Below, piece after piece: positions 8,315 through 11,670 of a stretch of DNA of 11,670 nucleotides (the stretch's first letter is position 1; each line of letters begins with the position of its first letter). Origin of the DNA: Cephalothrix simula. Taxonomy: Eukaryota; Nemertea; Palaeonemertea; Archinemertea; Cephalotrichidae. The stretch is taken from NCBI GenBank assembly GCA_035591015.1, contig JAXIUW010197288.1:1-11670 (forward strand), given 5' to 3'. The position numbers and the translations under genes are program-made. Below the pieces are notes generated by a model. It was not told the DNA's origin and ran no database searches. It saw only the letters and a program-made list of their open reading frames with translations.

Positions 8315-8451
8315 TCATAAACCGTTGTCTGTTGGTCCTTGGAGTGGAGAATCGGCAGAATTGGAGATGTTTTTCAAAGTAAACTCCGGGTCATTGCGGT
8401 AAACGAAATTGAGAATGGTCGCTTGGTGAATCGACATCAAAAGACCATAAC
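8315..8451 (-). CDS. Candidate terminal exon of an unidentified leftward gene
   Basis: On the minus strand, GGTGATTCATTTACAG (ending at 8452) is a good 3' splice site. The exon after it (137 bp) stays open to TGA at 8315-8317 with an acceptor between codon positions 1 and 2. The peptide begins YGLLMSIHQATILNFVYRND, continues PEFTLKNISNSADSPLQGPT and ends DNGL. A short, moderately hydrophobic segment followed by a polar tail would fit the C-terminus of a membrane protein, but that is inference and no family is recognised. The exon is visibly richer in G+C than its flanks. The frame stays open upstream to an ATG at 8533, so unspliced reading is not excluded. AATAAA for this strand lies about 600 bases downstream, at 7708-7703. 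Confidence 0.35.
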
Positions 8452-8543
8452 CTGTAAATGAATCACCAAAATAAGTTAGTGAATGTATCAGTCCACCCAG
8501 GAGCTTAATGTCTTCATAATATATTATGTCCATTTGGTCTTAC

Positions 8544-8559
8544 ATATATATATATATAT
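8544..8559. repeat. (AT)n microsatellite
   Basis: Eight AT units run without interruption, just upstream (in leftward sense) of the candidate exon region. Confidence 0.85.
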
Positions 8560-9488
8560 TCCTGTTCCATCTCAATGGTGCTTTTTGGTGGCCAAGAAAT
8601 GCCATTTCACACCATATTAGATCAAGTAAGTTATAGGAAAAGAAGCCAATTGCCAATTTTTCTTCTTATAGATATTTTTAGTAAAAGAGTGTAGATTAAT
8701 TACATGACAGGTCAGAAGTATAGGTATTTGTGAAAGCTCTGCAGAAAAATTATACTTAGACATGATCTCCTAATTAATAACAGCATCAATATAAGTCTAT
8801 GTTAAGGGACATGGATGACTTTCAATTTGTGGAATTAAAAAACTTAATTGAAAATTCTAGTTAATTATTGATTAGTAAAATAGTCAAATACCATATGTCA
8901 ATGTACAGTTTATTTCATTTTTGTCTAAATTTACCTTCTGATTAAAACACAGCCGGTTATGATAATGTCATAATTATATTTTTTGTGGTCATATTATTTG
9001 CATCGGACCAGTTTTTTTGTGGGAAAATCAGCTGGTCATGTCTCCAGCTGGTTCTACCATTTTTCAGCATATTGTCTACCTGTTTTTATAATAGTTATCA
9101 AATAGAATAAGCTGTATATATTAAATTTTGAAGCAGCTTTTTGAAATTGCAAAAAACAGGTAATTTAGTCACATAAAGTATATTTTTAGAGATGAACTTT
9201 GAGGTTTAAACCACCTGGGCTAGGTTATGGACACGAAAGGCTATCCTTTTTTAAAGAATTATCCATTGCTTTGTGTAATGGTGAGCTCATCTTTCAAAAG
9301 GAGGGCCACTAAAATTTAAATTTTAATCAGATCAACATTTTAGACGGGCCGTTTGTTATGAGCGGATTTTTGAAAAATGATTTAACTTTTAAAGCTTTGC
9401 TTTTGGGGATCTTTATTTTTGGCGGAGTAATCACTACCATAGAGATCAATTATATTAAAAAAAGTATGAGGTCACAGTGATAAGATTC
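8560..9488. other. AT-rich stretch without a recognisable gene
   Basis: No frame of interest was found. The E-box palindrome CAGCTG followed by GT appears twice (9030 and 9046), and with GGACCAG at 9005 the first copy makes a small inverted pair. A 16-bp AT-only palindrome (TAAAATTTAAATTTTA) lies at 9310-9325 and is unremarkable in this composition. Confidence 0.55.
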
Positions 9489-9720
9489 CTACGTGATGCA
9501 GCGAAATACTTGCAGGTAACAACGCCAATGACGGTTTTTCAAATCGAATTTGGGTTTCGCGCTGGGACTAAATTTTGCGGATGCATTTTTGTAAATTGGA
9601 CATCGGTGTTTTCCACAAAATTCAAAATTTTGAATCAAATCGGCGGTTAGCCAGCCCCCTTTGAAAAACGTACCAGGGGTAGGAAAAGGGTTGGACAAGA
9701 ACATCAGATGGATAAAATTA
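9489..9720. other. Slightly G+C-richer patch with a 16-bp palindrome
   Basis: This patch is richer in CpG and G+C than its flanks. It carries the perfect palindrome ATTCAAAATTTTGAAT at 9620-9635 and a minus-strand 71-codon frame (9489-9704) without recognisable motifs. On the plus strand a short frame ending ...RFLRDAAKYLQ runs to a donor-like CAG|GTAACA near 9515, but no acceptor supports an exon. A degraded repeat is the most economical reading. Confidence 0.3.
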
Positions 9721-11314
9721 TTCCAGCGGTGACTTCCGATTTTTGGTAAATTTTTAGATTAGTATTGTCGCTTATGGATAATTTATAGATGGTCTGTACC
9801 CTTTTGCTTGCAGTCATTGGCTTTTGCATTCTTTTTAGAATTTAAGTAGGATTAACGAATTTTCATATGCGATTTTGTTTTCGTTGTGAAAAAATAGATG
9901 ATACTGTTAAAAAATTTCTCTATCAACTATGGATAGTAATTAGTCTAGAATTGTTGGCCGGTCATGCATATTGATATGCGGTCCTTGTAGGACATACGAC
10001 CATTATATGTGATTAAGCTTGGCTTAAGTAATTTTAAAATAGCCTCTATTTAAAATTATTGCGAAGAAATGTAGCTATTTACATATGGAAATTGTTGGTT
10101 TATAATTGCTTTTTATTCAGTTTTAATTATTGTACATAATTAGTGGTCCATTTTACCCTAACCAGAATGAACTTGTCACATATTGCCTAAGTGGACCATT
10201 TGGACTGTCATTTTTATGCTGTTTTAATGCGGTCATTTTAAGTTTTTAAATTAACATAGAAATTAGTTTCGTTTAACACCGGTGACTGATGGCGCCGCTA
10301 CCAGGACTTGCCACTGAACATGCTGATGACAAAAAACAACACAAGGCCATTACATATAACGGGTGGCACAAAAAATCCATAGTCCATTAGTCCATAATGA
10401 TACACAAGTCACTTCTAAAAATTATTAGAAAAATCAGATCTCAAAAAAATTACAGGAGTTTTCGTATAAGATGTCAAAAAATAAAATTTCATAAAAGAAG
10501 CACCACAAAAATTGCTCAATTTCACCATAAATGAAAATCAATATTTGCAAAAATTTTTGTATTGTGCATTTAGACCATTATCTATAATATATGAAAATAC
10601 CATTATAAGTGACTTTCTTAATTGCTGCATTTGCATCTTATCAATTTCAAGATTCAGATTTTCAACAATCTGTGTACAGATTTCAATATTTAATTTTTGA
10701 CATGTTTTGGGAAAATCTGTAACTTTTTTGGGATCCTACCACTATGCAAATTTTGAATCTTCTACCTAGACGTCCTATAGAATTTAAATAGCGGGACGTT
10801 TTTTGGGCCAGTACCCGATATTATAGAATTGGGTACCGAGGGCTGGAAAATAAATATGGAAGCTTGTAGGGGGATGTGAGAGGATGGGATACAAAAGCAA
10901 GATTAAATAAATGTTTAGGTTTGAAATAATGATTATGAGAAAACGACAACAAAATGTTTTTCTGAGTATCCTTATCCATTTTTTCGAGTCAATCAGGTGA
11001 TATTTGGCCTTTTCCCAACACTGACCCCCTCTATTGGTTTTACTAATTGTATCAATTGGTTTTCAAAGTCCAGATCATCCAGTTGTAGCAAACCGTGTAA
11101 TAATCATCCAGTTTCTTTTAACCTTGAATCCCCATCTGGCCTGACATCTAAATAGAAACGTTGATTGTATAAGACGTACAGGCCCTAGTCATTTTACTGA
11201 CCACGAAGCGATGGAGCGATTTCATTAGACTTTCCTATTTACCAAGGGCTGCCTAGACTAATTCGATTTGGGATTTCAAACTGTAAATTCACACGATCAG
11301 ATTCATTTTCTATC
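9721..11314. other. AT-rich stretch without a recognisable gene
   Basis: Only short frames are present, such as 62 codons at 10512-10700 with no likeness. Minor structures are GTCCTTGTAGGAC (9981-9993, 5-bp stem), a direct pair AGTGGWCCATTT (10142-10153 and 10190-10201), GGCGCC near 10291, and AATAAA signals near 10850 and 10905. No RNA gene or complete transposon was seen. Confidence 0.55.
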
Positions 11315-11339
11315 TACAGAAATTTTTCTGTAAAATAAA
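11315..11339 (+). other. Small hairpin followed by AATAAA
   Basis: TACAGAAA (11315-11322) and TTTCTGTA (11325-11332) form a perfect 8-bp stem with a 2-base loop, closely followed by AATAAA (11334-11339). The order recalls a transcript 3' end, but no upstream rightward coding frame is visible here, so it may be coincidence. Confidence 0.25.
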
Positions 11340-11478
11340 AAAAGTTGACCACTTGTGTTTCATTTAGTTTACTATTTTTGATATGTCTTTGCAATATATT
11401 GCATGCATTATCTAATTATTTTGAACATGACAAAAACGTAATGAAATCTTAAAGCATGAATGGAAATTATCCTGTCTT

Positions 11479-11502
11479 CTATTTTGGAAATTTTAAGACT
11501 TT

Positions 11503-11548
<46 letters not shown>

Positions 11549-11670
11549 ACATAACCATTATCATCATCGTCGTCAAAATCGTCATCTTTATCAAAATTTT
11601 CATCGTTATCATCGCTGTCATCGTCAAAATCGTCATCGCCATCATTATCGTCACGTTCTTCCCTGTCGCA
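11479..11670 (-). CDS. Partial Asp-rich acidic C-terminal frame, 5' end beyond window
   Basis: Read leftward from the window edge, the frame stays open for 63 codons to TAG (11481-11479). It encodes a mixed acidic stretch (CDREERDDNDGDDDFDDD...), then runs through ENFDKDDDFDDDDDNGYV, an uninterrupted run of 15 aspartates and the ending KVLKFPK. The DDDF unit occurs twice. Substitutions outside the pure run have not broken the frame, and no indel has shifted it. Poly-Asp tails are known in nuclear, nucleolar and calcium-binding proteins, so no specific function is assigned. The alternative is that this is only the decaying flank of an (ATC)n microsatellite, where an open GAT frame is automatic. 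No AATAAA for this strand is seen within several hundred bases downstream. Confidence 0.35.
11503..11548. repeat. (ATC)n microsatellite, 15 units
   Basis: The tract is a perfect ATC trinucleotide run, GAT on the minus strand, followed by about 120 bases of degenerate ATC/GTC-type triplets reaching the window edge. Read on the minus strand, the whole region is an open aspartate-rich frame. Confidence 0.95.

Noticed and set aside
9310-9325. 16-bp palindrome TAAAATTTAAATTTTA
   Set aside because: It consists only of A and T in AT-rich DNA, where such palindromes arise readily by chance.
9461-9515. Possible short plus-strand exon ending RFLRDAAKYLQ before CAG|GTAACA
   Set aside because: The donor is acceptable, but the upstream sequence is purine-rich with no acceptor, and an in-frame stop lies just upstream.
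1-11670. CRISPR array, prokaryotic operon or phage-like gene cluster
   Set aside because: There are no regularly spaced identical repeats, no ribosome-binding-site-led gene series and no long frames; the window has eukaryotic non-coding character.

Overview
This looks like AT-rich non-coding DNA from a eukaryotic nuclear genome, most likely an arthropod and possibly an insect. G+C is roughly one third by eye, there is no prokaryotic-style gene packing, no frame stays open beyond about 100 codons, and there are many short repeats and small transposon remnants. The insect assignment rests mainly on the style of the two small DNA-transposon remnants and on a TATA plus TCAGT core-promoter arrangement. 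It is an inference, not an identification. No complete protein-coding gene can be called.

Layout. Bases 1-1100 are AT-rich, with a short G+C-richer repeat patch at the left edge and a diverged 50-bp tandem duplication (846-945). Bases 1101-1480 form a CpG-rich island of palindromes, including a perfect 14-bp palindrome with a CTAATTAG core. About 75-100 bases past it lie a TATAAG and a TCAGT initiator at a plausible spacing, so 1101-1660 may be a promoter for a rightward transcript. Bases 1660-3540 hold nothing recognisable. Bases 3545-5205 are mobile-element territory: a cluster of CYTACATTTT motifs, a 182-bp element with CAGTGGCGT/ACGCCCCTG termini, and a 270-bp element with AGGGTGGCCA/TGGTCACCCTG termini and a possible 5-bp target duplication.

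The right half holds weak signs of exons: a candidate rightward terminal exon at 5627-5773, a weaker one at 8005-8087, and a candidate leftward terminal exon at 8315-8451. The last has a good splice acceptor and base composition richer in G+C than its surroundings. Short tandem repeats lie at 6015-6068 and 6914-7282. At the right edge, a leftward frame (11479-11670) encodes a very acidic Asp-rich tail ending in a stop codon. It is either the 3' end of a gene that starts outside the window or a degenerate (ATC)n microsatellite.

No pathway or cooperating gene set can be inferred. If the candidate exons are real, the window holds the 3' ends of two or three genes separated by introns and repeats. 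Transcript data would be needed to join any of them.
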